Both the position numbers and the translations under genes were made by a program. A stretch of 64,000 nucleotides of DNA. Source: Stieleria magnilauensis (GTDB lineage: Bacteria > Planctomycetota > Planctomycetia > Pirellulales > Pirellulaceae). The stretch spans positions 718,394-782,393 of the forward strand of contig CP036432.1 in assembly GCA_007753675.1 (NCBI GenBank). Reading direction: 5' to 3'. Shown here one piece after another: positions 8,851-17,552 of the stretch (its first letter is position 1; each line of letters begins with the position of its first letter). The notes under the pieces were generated by a model. It made no database searches. It was not told the DNA's origin and worked only from the letters and a program-made list of their open reading frames with translations.

Positions 8851-10938
8851 ATGAGACAGAGCATGCGAAATCCACAGTTTTTTCGGTCAGTCTTTTTGGC
8901 CGGCCGTCTTGCATCCCAAGGACTGGAAAAAACGTTTCAGATCCGCTGGACGCTTCTGCTCCTCTTCAATTGGCTGCTTCTACCGCAGGCCGCGTTGCAC
9001 GCCGCTGATCGCGTTGCTGACCGGACCGCAGATTCGCCTGCTGTGCAACGCGGTGAAACATGTTTTAGCGGAAGGGCGCGAGCCCTCCGGTGTTTTGGCA
9101 AAGACGACGAACCGGAGGGCTCACGCCCTGCCGCTACAACCTTCGTCAACACAGGGGGGGAATGCTTCACAGCGTCGCCTGATGTGGTCGTTTACGGGGC
9201 CACGCCTGCCGGCATTGCCGCCGCGCTGAATGCCGCAGAATCAGACCGCAGTGTCTGGCTGATCGAACCCACCGGACGGATCGGTGGCATGACGACACAT
9301 GGTCTATCGCATTCGGATTTTCACAGCTTCGAAGCGCTCAACGGACCGTTTCTCCAGTTCAGCCAGCGGGTCTTGCAGCACTACCGGGAAACGTATGGCA
9401 ACGAATCGGAGCAGGCCGACGACAGCTGGCAGGGCACCCACGGTGAGCCTTCGGTCAACCTGCGGATCTTTGAAAACATGCTCGCCGAAATGCCGACCCT
9501 CACGGTCCTGACGAATCATCGTCTGGTCCAAGTGGAGGTCGAAGACTCGGCCGTGACGACGCTGCACTTTGCGGTGCCGGGATCACCGCAAACCACGGTC
9601 AATCCAAAGATCGTGATTGATGCGACTTACGAAGGCGATCTGCTCGCTGCGGCGAATGTTCCGTACCGCGTGGGGCGGGAGGCTCGGTCGGAGTACGGTG
9701 AATCGCTCGCGCCGGAAACCGCCGATGACCAGTTACAGGGCTACAACTACCGCCTGTGCATGACGCAGAACGAATCGAACCGCGTGCCGATTCCTGTCCC
9801 AGAGAATTACAACCGCGAAGACTACGCGGCGATTGTTCCGCTGGTGACGGCCGGCGAGTTTGATGCCGCCTTCGGATATCCCGGTCGGCGTTTCATTCTG
9901 AAGGCGCACCTGCCGGTGATGCCCAACGGCAAACGCGACATCAACGACGTTTCCAAGGGACTCGTCCGGCTCTCGCTGCCGGGGCACAATCGCGGCTATC
10001 CCGAAGCCGACGTCGCTACCCGACGGCGGATCGAAAAAAAACACCTCGACTGGCAGCTCGGGCTGATGCACTTCGTCCAGACCGATCCCGCACTACCAGA
10101 TGCCTTTCGCGAAGCGGCGATGACGTGGGGGCTGTGTCGCGATGAGTTTGCCGACAGCGGCCACATCCCGTCGCAGATTTATGTTCGGGAAGCTCGCCGA
10201 ATGGTCGGCCAGTACGTCTATGCCGAAGCAGACACGCAATACGCGCCGGACGACGCCCGTGCCCGCTTGCATCCCGACGCGATCGCCATTGGAGAATACA
10301 GCCACAACTGCCACGGCACTGACCACGAAGGACCGCTGATCGGCGGGCGGCATACGGGCGAGTTCTACAAAGGCGTCGCGCCGTATCAGATTCCCTACGG
10401 AGTGCTGGTACCGAAGACGATGCGGAATCTGCTCGTTCCGACAGCCTGCAGCGCCAGTCACGTCGGCTTCTGCGCGCTTCGTCTGGAACCGATCTGGATG
10501 TCGCTCGGCGGTGCCGCCGGTTTCGCTGCCGACATGGCATTAGACAAAAACGTCAGCGTGCAGGAAGTCGACGTCGAAGCGTTGAAACGGCGTGTCTGGT
10601 CGCGCGGCGGTGCCACGATCCACGTCAGCGATGTGCGACCCGGTCACCCGGATTTCATCGCCGTGCAATGGTGGGGCAGCCTCGGCGGACTCCACGGCAT
10701 CGAGCCTGCTCCGGCTAAACCAGGCGCCCGCGGCAAACACATTGTCAGTCAGTATTACAAAGCGTATCCCGGACACGCCGCAAGGCTCGACCAGCCACTC
10801 GACGAGGAACTGGCTACGCGCTGGAATCGCTTGGCTCACCAGCACGGCTTCTCCGTTCCCGCCGCCGGCACCACCCGCGGCGACTGGATCCGAGCCGTGT
10901 TCGCGGCTGCGAATGAAGTGGCTGATGGCACCAAATGA
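8851..10938 (+). CDS. Exported FAD-dependent oxidoreductase
   Basis: Started at MRQSMRNPQFF the product has 695 residues with an N-terminal hydrophobic segment (WTLLLLFNWLLLPQAALHA, about 33-51). The FAD-binding Rossmann motif follows at about 111-130 (DVVVYGATPAGIAAALNAAE) with the downstream RIGGMTTHGLSHSD, as in the planctomycete xanthan-lyase-type FAD_oxidored family. Residues about 72-96 are not part of the family: they are encoded by a 72-bp palindromic intergenic repeat inserted without breaking frame. An upstream in-frame start at 8674 overlaps the previous gene and has no signal peptide at its N-terminus. The substrate is unknown. Confidence 0.85.
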   Translation: MRQSMRNPQFFRSVFLAGRLASQGLEKTFQIRWTLLLLFNWLLLPQAALHAADRVADRTADSPAVQRGETCFSGRARALRCFGKDDEPEGSRPAATTFVNTGGECFTASPDVVVYGATPAGIAAALNAAESDRSVWLIEPTGRIGGMTTHGLSHSDFHSFEALNGPFLQFSQRVLQHYRETYGNESEQADDSWQGTHGEPSVNLRIFENMLAEMPTLTVLTNHRLVQVEVEDSAVTTLHFAVPGSPQTTVNPKIVIDATYEGDLLAAANVPYRVGREARSEYGESLAPETADDQLQGYNYRLCMTQNESNRVPIPVPENYNREDYAAIVPLVTAGEFDAAFGYPGRRFILKAHLPVMPNGKRDINDVSKGLVRLSLPGHNRGYPEADVATRRRIEKKHLDWQLGLMHFVQTDPALPDAFREAAMTWGLCRDEFADSGHIPSQIYVREARRMVGQYVYAEADTQYAPDDARARLHPDAIAIGEYSHNCHGTDHEGPLIGGRHTGEFYKGVAPYQIPYGVLVPKTMRNLLVPTACSASHVGFCALRLEPIWMSLGGAAGFAADMALDKNVSVQEVDVEALKRRVWSRGGATIHVSDVRPGHPDFIAVQWWGSLGGLHGIEPAPAKPGARGKHIVSQYYKAYPGHAARLDQPLDEELATRWNRLAHQHGFSVPAAGTTRGDWIRAVFAAANEVADGTK
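9065..9136. repeat. 72-bp palindromic repeat inside a coding sequence
   Basis: The element runs from TAGCGG to CCGCTA, with inner arms AGGGCGCGAGCCCTCCGGT and ACCGGAGGGCTCACGCCCT. It is the same family as the intergenic copies at 15,830 and 57,208. Here it lies within the linker between the signal peptide and FAD domain of the oxidoreductase, and its length (24 codons) keeps the frame open. Confidence 0.9.
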
Positions 10939-10954
10939 GTGCGACTGACCGGGA

Positions 10955-11179
10955 TGGCAGAAAAATGGGAGTGCCGGGAGACGAAACGACAAGAAAATGG
11001 GTGGCAAGAAAATGAAACACTCGCAACAGTTTTCAATGGGGCGACTGAATCACACACGGCCGCGGACCAGCTACTTACCCTCCAGATCTCCCCTGCTGTA
11101 TTTTCTTGTCACCCATTTTCTTGTCGCCATTTCCCCCTCAGCCCCATCCCGTTTTCCTGCTCCCCATTTTTCTGCTATC
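10955..11179. repeat. Intergenic inverted word-pair repeat
   Basis: The left side carries GGCAGAAAAATGGG and then GACAAGAAAATGGGTGGCAA. The right side carries the reverse complements in mirror order (TTGTCACCCATTTTCTTGTC, then CCCCATTTTTCTGC). The pair fills the gap between two convergent genes and could fold as a bidirectional terminator, although the arms are interrupted. Similar architecture with other words is seen at 24.8, 26.3 and 42.4 kb. Confidence 0.75.
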
Positions 11180-11211
11180 TAGAAAAGCGTCGCCACCGAG
11201 TAAACCTTTCC

Positions 11212-12603
11212 TTAAGCGATGACGTCGTGAACAATTTGCCCGTAAAGGTCGGTCAGACGGTAGTCGCGGCCGGCGTATCGGTACGTCAAGCGTTCGTGAT
11301 CGAAGCCCAGCAGGTGCAGCATCGTGGCGTGTAGGTCATGCACCGAAACGGGGTTCTCGACGGCTTTGAAGCCGAACTCATCGGTCGCACCGTAGATCGT
11401 CCCACCCTTGATGCCTCCCCCCGCCATCCACAGCGAGAAACCCCAATGGTTGTGATCGCGTCCCTGGCTGGCACCCGATCCGTTTTGTCCCATTTCCACC
11501 GACGGCGTGCGTCCGAATTCGCCACTGCACAGGATCAACGTCTTGCTGAGCAGGCCGCGTTGCTTGAGGTCTTTGATCAGGCCGGCGATCCCTTGATCAC
11601 ACTGGTTCGCGACGGTGCGGTGGGCGCCTTTGATATTGCTATGACTGTCCCATGGCTGGCCCGCACCGTGCCAAACCTGTACGTATCGCACGCCGCGTTC
11701 AACCAAACGCCGAGCCAGCAACAGTTGGCGATTTTGAATCCCTTCTCCATACAGTTTTAAAATGTGTTCCGGTTCCTGATTGGTATCGAACGCGTCGGTG
11801 GCTTCCATCTGCATTCGGTATGCCAGATCAAAGGACTGAATCCGCGCTTCCAGATCCGCTTCATCTGGACGGCTGGCCAGGTGCCTGGCATTGAGTGCCT
11901 GCAAGACGTCCAGCTGAGCCAGTTGATCTGATCGGCTGATTCGCTCGTTACGAATATGACGAATCAGCTTGGTCGGATCGGTCTGAGCCGTATCGACCAG
12001 AGTACCTTGGTAGCTGCCGGGCAGAAACGCAGATTGCCAGTTGCCGGCACCGGCGACCGGCAAGCCGCCCGGACACAAGGCGACAAATCCAGGCAGGTTC
12101 TTGTTCTCGCTGCCCATCCCCCAGGTCAACCACGATCCGAAACTGGGACGCACCAAACGGGAATGGCCGGTGTTCATCAACATCAGCATCATCTCGTGGC
12201 TGGGCAATTCGGCGTACATCGAACGAATCACCGCCAATTCGTCAGCGCACTCGGCCACACGCGGAAACAGGTCACTGATCGGCATCCCACATTCACCGTG
12301 CTGTTTGAACTCAAACGGCGAGGGCAGAGCGACTCCCGTCTTGCGTTCGGTCTGCAGGTTATCAAACGGCAACATCTGACCGGCTCGACGGGTCAGTTCC
12401 GGTTTCGGGTCGAAGGTATCCACCTGCGACATGCCGCCGTTGAGAAAGATGTGAATCACATGCTCGGCGCGAGCCGGAAAGTGGCTTGCGGTCTCGGCCG
12501 TTGCCGACTGACCGGCCAGCAGATCAGCCAGCGCCAGCGATCCGACTCCCAAGCCACAGCGCTGGAGAAACTGCCGGCGAGGCGAGAGGAAGGAGTTGTC
12601 CAT
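11212..12603 (-). CDS. DUF1501 protein, Tat-exported
   Basis: The start MDNSFLSPRRQFLQRCG gives 463 residues with a twin-arginine signal (SPRRQFLQRCGLGVGSLALADLLAG). DUF1501 features follow: HVIHIFLNGGMSQVDTFDPKP, ELPSHEMMLMLMNTG, GQPWDSHSNI, and a GEFGRTP block near the C-terminus. The fold resembles alkaline phosphatase/sulfatase enzymes, but no catalytic role is proven. It lies 61 bp downstream of the DUF1549/DUF1553 gene on the same strand; this pair is highly repeated in planctomycete genomes and is probably one transcription unit. Longer in-frame starts at 12,648 or 12,705 would put residues before the Tat motif. Confidence 0.92.
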   Translation of the reverse strand: MDNSFLSPRRQFLQRCGLGVGSLALADLLAGQSATAETASHFPARAEHVIHIFLNGGMSQVDTFDPKPELTRRAGQMLPFDNLQTERKTGVALPSPFEFKQHGECGMPISDLFPRVAECADELAVIRSMYAELPSHEMMLMLMNTGHSRLVRPSFGSWLTWGMGSENKNLPGFVALCPGGLPVAGAGNWQSAFLPGSYQGTLVDTAQTDPTKLIRHIRNERISRSDQLAQLDVLQALNARHLASRPDEADLEARIQSFDLAYRMQMEATDAFDTNQEPEHILKLYGEGIQNRQLLLARRLVERGVRYVQVWHGAGQPWDSHSNIKGAHRTVANQCDQGIAGLIKDLKQRGLLSKTLILCSGEFGRTPSVEMGQNGSGASQGRDHNHWGFSLWMAGGGIKGGTIYGATDEFGFKAVENPVSVHDLHATMLHLLGFDHERLTYRYAGRDYRLTDLYGQIVHDVIA

Positions 12604-12664
12604 GATGATCTTGCTCGTGTAAGGATCCCTGCGGGACCGATGAGTCATCGAATCGGCAGGCCGG

Positions 12665-15523
12665 TCAATCCAGGAAAAGAAACTCATTGGAGGCCAACAT
12701 GGCATGCGCGAGTTGAGCCCATCGTTCGGTTTCGGTTACGTCGTCATCAGACGTCGCGTCGTCGGGCTGGGGACGCGTGACAAAGGTGATCGCCAAATCG
12801 CGTTCTTCTGGATCGGGTTGGCGTAAATAGATCCGCTGGTACAACCATTCCACTCGGTCTTCATTGGTCGCGGCCGCATCGACAGCCAGCTTGGCCACCG
12901 CCGCAGCCCGGTCTTGAATGAAGGACGAATTCAGTGCGTACAGCGTTTGCTGGGGTACCAGCGTGTCGGGACGTTTGACCGTGCACGACGTCGGGTCCGC
13001 ACCGTCAAAGGTGCTGGACAGGCTCGAAATGATGTCGCGATTGATGAACGCGTAAACGCTGCGGCGGGGGATCACCGGCTCGGCTTCCAGATCGAACGGT
13101 CGACCGCCCATGGTCGTCGTGTCCAGCTCGCCCGAAACAGCCAGCAACGCGTCCCGCATCGATTCCATTTCCAAACGCTTGCGCGGCATCCGCCACAGCA
13201 AGCGGTTCTCCGCATCGCGCCGGCGCGCTTCTGTGTTCTCGACCGAAGCCTGCTGATAGACGTCCGACAGCATGATCCGGCGGTGCATTTTCTTGATCGA
13301 CCAACCGTCCTCGGCAAACGCCGTGGCCAAGTGATCGAGTAGCTGCGGATGCGTGGGCGGTGTTCCGCGGGTCCCCAGGTCATCGGGCGTACGGACCAGA
13401 CCCAAGCCGAAATGGTGCCGCCAAATCCAGTTTACGATGACACGCCGGGTCAGCGGGTTTTCAGGGTCGACGATGGCTTCGGCCAGACCACGCCGGCGCT
13501 GTCCATCGGTAAAGGGCGTCGGGTTGTGGGGAGCGACCGCGGTCAGAAATCGAGCTTCCACCCGCTCGCCACGGCTGGTCGGATTGCCACGCAGGAACAC
13601 GCGGGTTTCGGGCGGCGTTTCGAATTCGGCCAGCACCATCCCGCGCGGCGGCGAACCGGGCGAATTCAGATGCAGATTGTGGATCGTGCCACGCTTGCCG
13701 GACAGCTTATCCGACACTGTGCGGTTGAGCAGTTTGGCGGCGAGCTTGTCCGGCACGTCGGTCGGGGTGCCGGTCTCGTACAAATGCCGCCGCAGCTGTT
13801 GATTGATGGAGCTATTGATTTCAGCGTGTCGCGGATCTTCATCCGTGATCAGATCCCCGGTCGGCGTCGCTTCCAAGGACGCCTCGTGCAGCGCCGTCAA
13901 CCAGCCGAGGTGCACGTCTGCAAAGAGTTTGCCGTAGACGTCGGCCAGTTCGATCAGCGATGCCGGCTTGGATTCCTCGATCGCGTTGAGGACGCGCGGA
14001 TTCCATTTCGGAGCCTCCACACTCATGTTGTGCAGATCTTTAAACTTCGCCGGATCGCCGTTCTCCGCTTTCAGCGTTTGCACCAGTTGTTCGCACGCCG
14101 TTTGGAACTGGTCCGCCGGGGTCTCCTGCAGACGGACCCACGCAAAGAACACCGGATCCTGTTCGCTGAGCGTGTGCAAATAGATTCGCCAACGATTAAG
14201 AACATCGGGACGCACATCGTCGGTGCGGTACGACAGGAACGCCGCCGAGAGATCCTGTTCGGGCACGCCCTTCGCCAACTCGGTCAAGTACAACCCGACT
14301 TGGCTGCGCAAGCGATTTCGCATCACTTCCATCTGATCACGAGCCATGTCGCGATAGATCGTCTGTCGTTTCTCCAGTTGGAGTTGGTAATCACGCAGCG
14401 GATCTGTCGGCGGTGGTTCGCCCAGCACCGGCAGTTCGCCCGGCGACTCGCTGGCGGCCAGGGTTGCGTACAGGGCGTAGTAATCGGTGGTGGGGATTTC
14501 GTCGAACTTGTGGTCGTGGCAGCGGGCGCAGGCGACGGTCACCCCCATCAATCCCCGCGTGACCACGTCGATCTGGTCGTCGATCAAATCATGCACGCTA
14601 CGAAACTGCATGCCCACCGTCAAAAATCCCAACGCCGCCAGGGCCGGGTCGTTGGCTGGCAGATCCAGTTGATCGGCGGCCAGCTGTTGCAGGATGAATT
14701 CGTCGTAGGGCAAGTCTTCGTTGAACGCGCTGATCACATAATCGCGATAGGTGTACGAAAACGGAAATCGGGTGAAGCCGATCGCTGAACCGCCGTGGGT
14801 GTCGGCATAGCGGGCGATGTCCAACCAATGACGGCCCCAGCGTTCTCCGTAACGGTGCGACTGGAGCAATCGATCGATGACCTTGCCGAAAGCCTCCTCG
14901 TCGGGGGCGGCGTCGTTGACGAACGCGTCGACCTCGGCGGGCGAGGGAGGCAGGCCGATCAAGTCAAACGTGGCGCGCCGAATCAGCCGCCGGCGGTCCA
15001 GTCGCGGAGCAAGCGTCAGCCCGTTCTTCTCCAGAGCCGCGACGATAAAGCGATCGATCTCGGTGGAAGCGGCGCCGTTGGGCTTGGGAACCGAAGGGTT
15101 GCGAATCGGTTGATAGGACCAATGCCCCTCAAACCTTGCGCCCTGATCGATCCAACGACGCAGGATCTCGATCTCTCGTGCCGTGGGCCGCTTTTGCATT
15201 TCCGGGGGCGGCATCCGCATCTCCGGATCCTCGCTCGTCAACCGCACGATCAGTTCGCTGGCATCGGGGTCGCCCGGCACGATCGCTGCCGTCGTACTGT
15301 CGTCGGCAATATCCAACCGCAAATCGGCTTGGCGGTGCTGTTCGTCCGGACCATGGCACTGGACACAGTACTCCGCCAGAATCGGTCGAACGTCGCCGCT
15401 GAAGCTGATCTCGTCCGCTGCGGCCGACGATCCGAGCAGCCTGAGTGCCAAGCACGACGCAATCGCAATCCAGATCACCGTGCGGCCGATCGGAGCGTGG
15501 CAAGTTGTCATCGATTGCCTCAT
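12665..15523 (-). CDS. PSCyt1-DUF1549-DUF1553 (PSD1) protein
   Basis: The 952-residue protein has a signal peptide (VIWIAIASCLALRLLGSSAAA), then a cytochrome-like haem site CVQCH in the PSCyt1 region (ILAEYCVQCHGPDEQHRQADL). DUF1549 follows (DRRRLIRRATFDLIGLPPSP, RYGERWGRHWLDIARYADTHG). DUF1553 is C-terminal (NPLTRRVIVNWIWRHHFGLG, RLLWRMPRKRLEMESMRDALL, QQTLYALNSSFI). It is presumed extracytoplasmic and is the upstream partner of the DUF1501 protein; the biochemical role of the pair is not established. The second ATG (15,511) has a better-spaced GAGG and may be the true start. Confidence 0.92.
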   Translation of the reverse strand: MRQSMTTCHAPIGRTVIWIAIASCLALRLLGSSAAADEISFSGDVRPILAEYCVQCHGPDEQHRQADLRLDIADDSTTAAIVPGDPDASELIVRLTSEDPEMRMPPPEMQKRPTAREIEILRRWIDQGARFEGHWSYQPIRNPSVPKPNGAASTEIDRFIVAALEKNGLTLAPRLDRRRLIRRATFDLIGLPPSPAEVDAFVNDAAPDEEAFGKVIDRLLQSHRYGERWGRHWLDIARYADTHGGSAIGFTRFPFSYTYRDYVISAFNEDLPYDEFILQQLAADQLDLPANDPALAALGFLTVGMQFRSVHDLIDDQIDVVTRGLMGVTVACARCHDHKFDEIPTTDYYALYATLAASESPGELPVLGEPPPTDPLRDYQLQLEKRQTIYRDMARDQMEVMRNRLRSQVGLYLTELAKGVPEQDLSAAFLSYRTDDVRPDVLNRWRIYLHTLSEQDPVFFAWVRLQETPADQFQTACEQLVQTLKAENGDPAKFKDLHNMSVEAPKWNPRVLNAIEESKPASLIELADVYGKLFADVHLGWLTALHEASLEATPTGDLITDEDPRHAEINSSINQQLRRHLYETGTPTDVPDKLAAKLLNRTVSDKLSGKRGTIHNLHLNSPGSPPRGMVLAEFETPPETRVFLRGNPTSRGERVEARFLTAVAPHNPTPFTDGQRRRGLAEAIVDPENPLTRRVIVNWIWRHHFGLGLVRTPDDLGTRGTPPTHPQLLDHLATAFAEDGWSIKKMHRRIMLSDVYQQASVENTEARRRDAENRLLWRMPRKRLEMESMRDALLAVSGELDTTTMGGRPFDLEAEPVIPRRSVYAFINRDIISSLSSTFDGADPTSCTVKRPDTLVPQQTLYALNSSFIQDRAAAVAKLAVDAAATNEDRVEWLYQRIYLRQPDPEERDLAITFVTRPQPDDATSDDDVTETERWAQLAHAMLASNEFLFLD

Positions 15524-15829
15524 CTTCTTTCAATGCGAGAAACGGCCGGGGCGAGCCCTGCATCGTTTTCGCCGAACGAGGAATTTGGGTGGGAGGGAGA
15601 GCATCTGTCGGCGAGTACGCCGCGCGATCGGTTAACGTTTCTCGGCGGAAAGGTCCAACGGCGACTGCGGCCAATGCAAGACGACGGATTCAGCATTCTC
15701 CAAGCTGGGGTGGGATCGTTAGTTTACCACCGTTTTCCGCCGCCTGCACGCAACAAGGCGTTGGTCGGCGGGCGGAAGCGAGTTTGGCGGATATCGCCCC
15801 CAAGATCCGGGCTGCGTTTGACGACGTGT

Positions 15830-15963
15830 TAGCGGCAGGGCGCAAGCCCTCCGGTCCCTCATCGTTCCCGAAACACCGGAGGGCTCGCGCCCTACCGCTA
15901 AAATCGAAACTGGTCGCTGCGTTTGACGAGGTGTTAGCGGCAGGGCGCAAGCCTGGACCGCTA
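15830..15963. repeat. Palindromic repeat, one full and one deleted copy
   Basis: A complete 71-bp copy at 15,830-15,900 has arms AGGGCGCAAGCCCTCCGGT and ACCGGAGGGCTCGCGCCCT. A second copy at 15,935-15,963 keeps both ends but lost the middle. Both are preceded by nearly the same 19 bp (GCTGCGTTTGACGA, then GTGT), so the second probably arose by tandem duplication followed by loss of the hairpin. Confidence 0.85.
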
Positions 15964-16389
15964 AAACGTTGGTGTTGACACTCTGTTCGGTTTACGCGAC
16001 TTCGCTTCCTTTTGATTTCGTCACCGCCCGGCCTCGCTTCAGCCGAGACAGGATGGGTCGTGAGGAACCTGGACGGACGGAAGATTGCAAATTGAAAAAT
16101 GCAAATTTGCAATTGGAAGTTTTCATTTTGAAATTTTCAATCTCTTGCTCCGTGTCCTTCAACGGGGAAACGGGGGCCAGGCATTTCAGGAATGAAACCT
16201 GCGCAAAGGAAGATCGCAACTTGGTGCCATCGGCTGTCTTAGTTTCTGTCAATGGCGAGTGATGGCTCGTCGGGAATTTTTTTTGGTTTTGCATCTTTGG
16301 CTCTGGTTGGTGAGATTCAGCTCAGGGTGGTATTGAGGGGGGGTGACGCTCGTTCGGGACTCAACGAAATGGGCCGCCCCATTCCGCAT

Positions 16390-16436
16390 CGCCGTCACAT
16401 CGGCCTCATCTGCTTGCGCAGGCCAATGTGACGGCG
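16390..16436. repeat. Hairpin downstream of IS110-type transposase
   Basis: An 11-bp perfect stem (CGCCGTCACAT / ATGTGACGGCG) is extended by an inner GGCCT/AGGCC stem with a 13-nt loop. It lies about 120 bp past the transposase stop and may be part of the non-coding end of the element. Whether it belongs to a bridge RNA cannot be decided from one copy. Confidence 0.6.
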
Positions 16437-16554
16437 ACGCGAAAGGGGCTCACCAAACGTCTTGTTGTATGAAGGGGATGAGTGACTTCAGATGCGACAC
16501 GTATGCATGTGGGACTTTGCCATGTCGGACCGATGCCAGTGTTGCCCCAGAGGC

Positions 16555-17517
16555 CTACCCCGCAGGCGCGAGAGTGGATTCACGCCAAGGCGTTCCTTCG
16601 CGCACCATGACATTCAGCGTTACCAAGAGCTTTCGCATCACCGCCACGATCGCCACCTTCGGCGGCTTGCCTTTGGCCAGCAGGCGTTGGTAGAACGCTT
16701 TCATGATCGAATTGTGTCGCGTGGCAACCAAAGCGGCCATGTAAAGCACTTTGCGGACCAGGGAGCGACCGGCAAACGTGCTGCGTTTGCCTTCCTTTTG
16801 GCCGCTATCACGGACGATCGGCGCGACGCCAACGAGCTTGGCAATTTGGCCGCGGTTGAGCGAGCCTAGTTCGGGGAGCTCGGCCAGAAACATCGCGACC
16901 GTTGCGGTGCCGACACCGGGGCACGAAGCGAGTAGCGCTGCTCGCTCAGACAGGGGTTGGCTGGCATCGATCAGCGCGGCAATTTTCTTCTCAATCCCCG
17001 CGATTTGCCGTTTATAGAAGTCCAACGCTTCCTGGATGACTTCACGCACTTCCTCGTCGCGGGCTTGGGCAAGGCGGTTCCGTTCGGCCGACTGTTGCGA
17101 GAGAATTTGATCACGTCGATGCACCAGCGCCTTGAGCTTGCGTTGTTCGGGAGAAGGTTTCTCACGCAACTTTGGCGTGACGACCTCACCAAACCGGGCG
17201 ATCATTCTGGCGTCGATCGGATCGTTCTTTTCGATCAGTCCGATCCCTTTGGCGAACGATCGCACCTGCGCGGGGTTGCACACGCAACAATCCGTGTCGG
17301 CTTCGTGCAAAGCGTCCACCAGATTGCTTTCGTAGCCTCCGGTGGCTTCCATCACCACGATTGTCTTGGCACGCTTGCGGCGGAGAAGTTTGATCCACGC
17401 GTTGATTGCTTCCGGTGTGTTATCGATCGTTTGATGTACTTTTGCCACCGAATCGAAGAGATCAAGTTTGCGGCTTGCGACGTCAACCCCAATGAATCTT
17501 TTGTAAACTGTCGTCAT
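16555..17517 (-). CDS. IS110-family transposase
   Basis: The 320-residue product from MTTVYKRFIGVDV shows the family's RuvC-like DEDD domain (GVDVASRKLDLFD, VMEATGGYESNL, KNDPIDARMIARF). The C-terminal Tnp2 domain follows (LASCPGVGTATVAMFLAELP, LVGVAPIVRDSGQKEGKR), with the serine-bearing segment AGRSLVRKVLYMAAL. Length and order are normal, so the protein looks intact. IS110 elements are guided by a bridge RNA encoded in a non-coding end. Here an IS256-type element sits 35 bp upstream of the start codon, so any upstream RNA region or promoter has been split. Confidence 0.93.
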   Translation of the reverse strand: MTTVYKRFIGVDVASRKLDLFDSVAKVHQTIDNTPEAINAWIKLLRRKRAKTIVVMEATGGYESNLVDALHEADTDCCVCNPAQVRSFAKGIGLIEKNDPIDARMIARFGEVVTPKLREKPSPEQRKLKALVHRRDQILSQQSAERNRLAQARDEEVREVIQEALDFYKRQIAGIEKKIAALIDASQPLSERAALLASCPGVGTATVAMFLAELPELGSLNRGQIAKLVGVAPIVRDSGQKEGKRSTFAGRSLVRKVLYMAALVATRHNSIMKAFYQRLLAKGKPPKVAIVAVMRKLLVTLNVMVREGTPWRESTLAPAG

Positions 17518-17552
17518 CGTTTGGTCCCTGGATAGTAGTGCGAGCTCACACT

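Larger units (their letters stand above)
15524..16554. other. Intergenic region with palindromic repeats, no gene seen
   Basis: About 1 kb without a convincing gene. It holds two copies of the TAGCGG...CCGCTA palindrome, a patch of ATTTGCAAT-type short inverted words near 16,084-16,145, and a hairpin at 16,390-16,436 downstream of the IS110-type transposase. A 140-residue minus-strand frame here reads through the palindromes and is rejected as a gene. The 16.3-16.55 kb part may belong to the IS110-type element as a non-coding end. Confidence 0.6.

Noticed and set aside
13349..14788. 479-residue plus-strand frame opposite the DUF1553 gene
   Set aside because: It is the antisense of a clearly conserved protein gene, a usual effect of high GC content.
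15690..16112. 140-residue minus-strand frame
   Set aside because: Contains two readings of the TAGCGG palindrome (GRARALRCFG-like peptide) and no other recognisable sequence.
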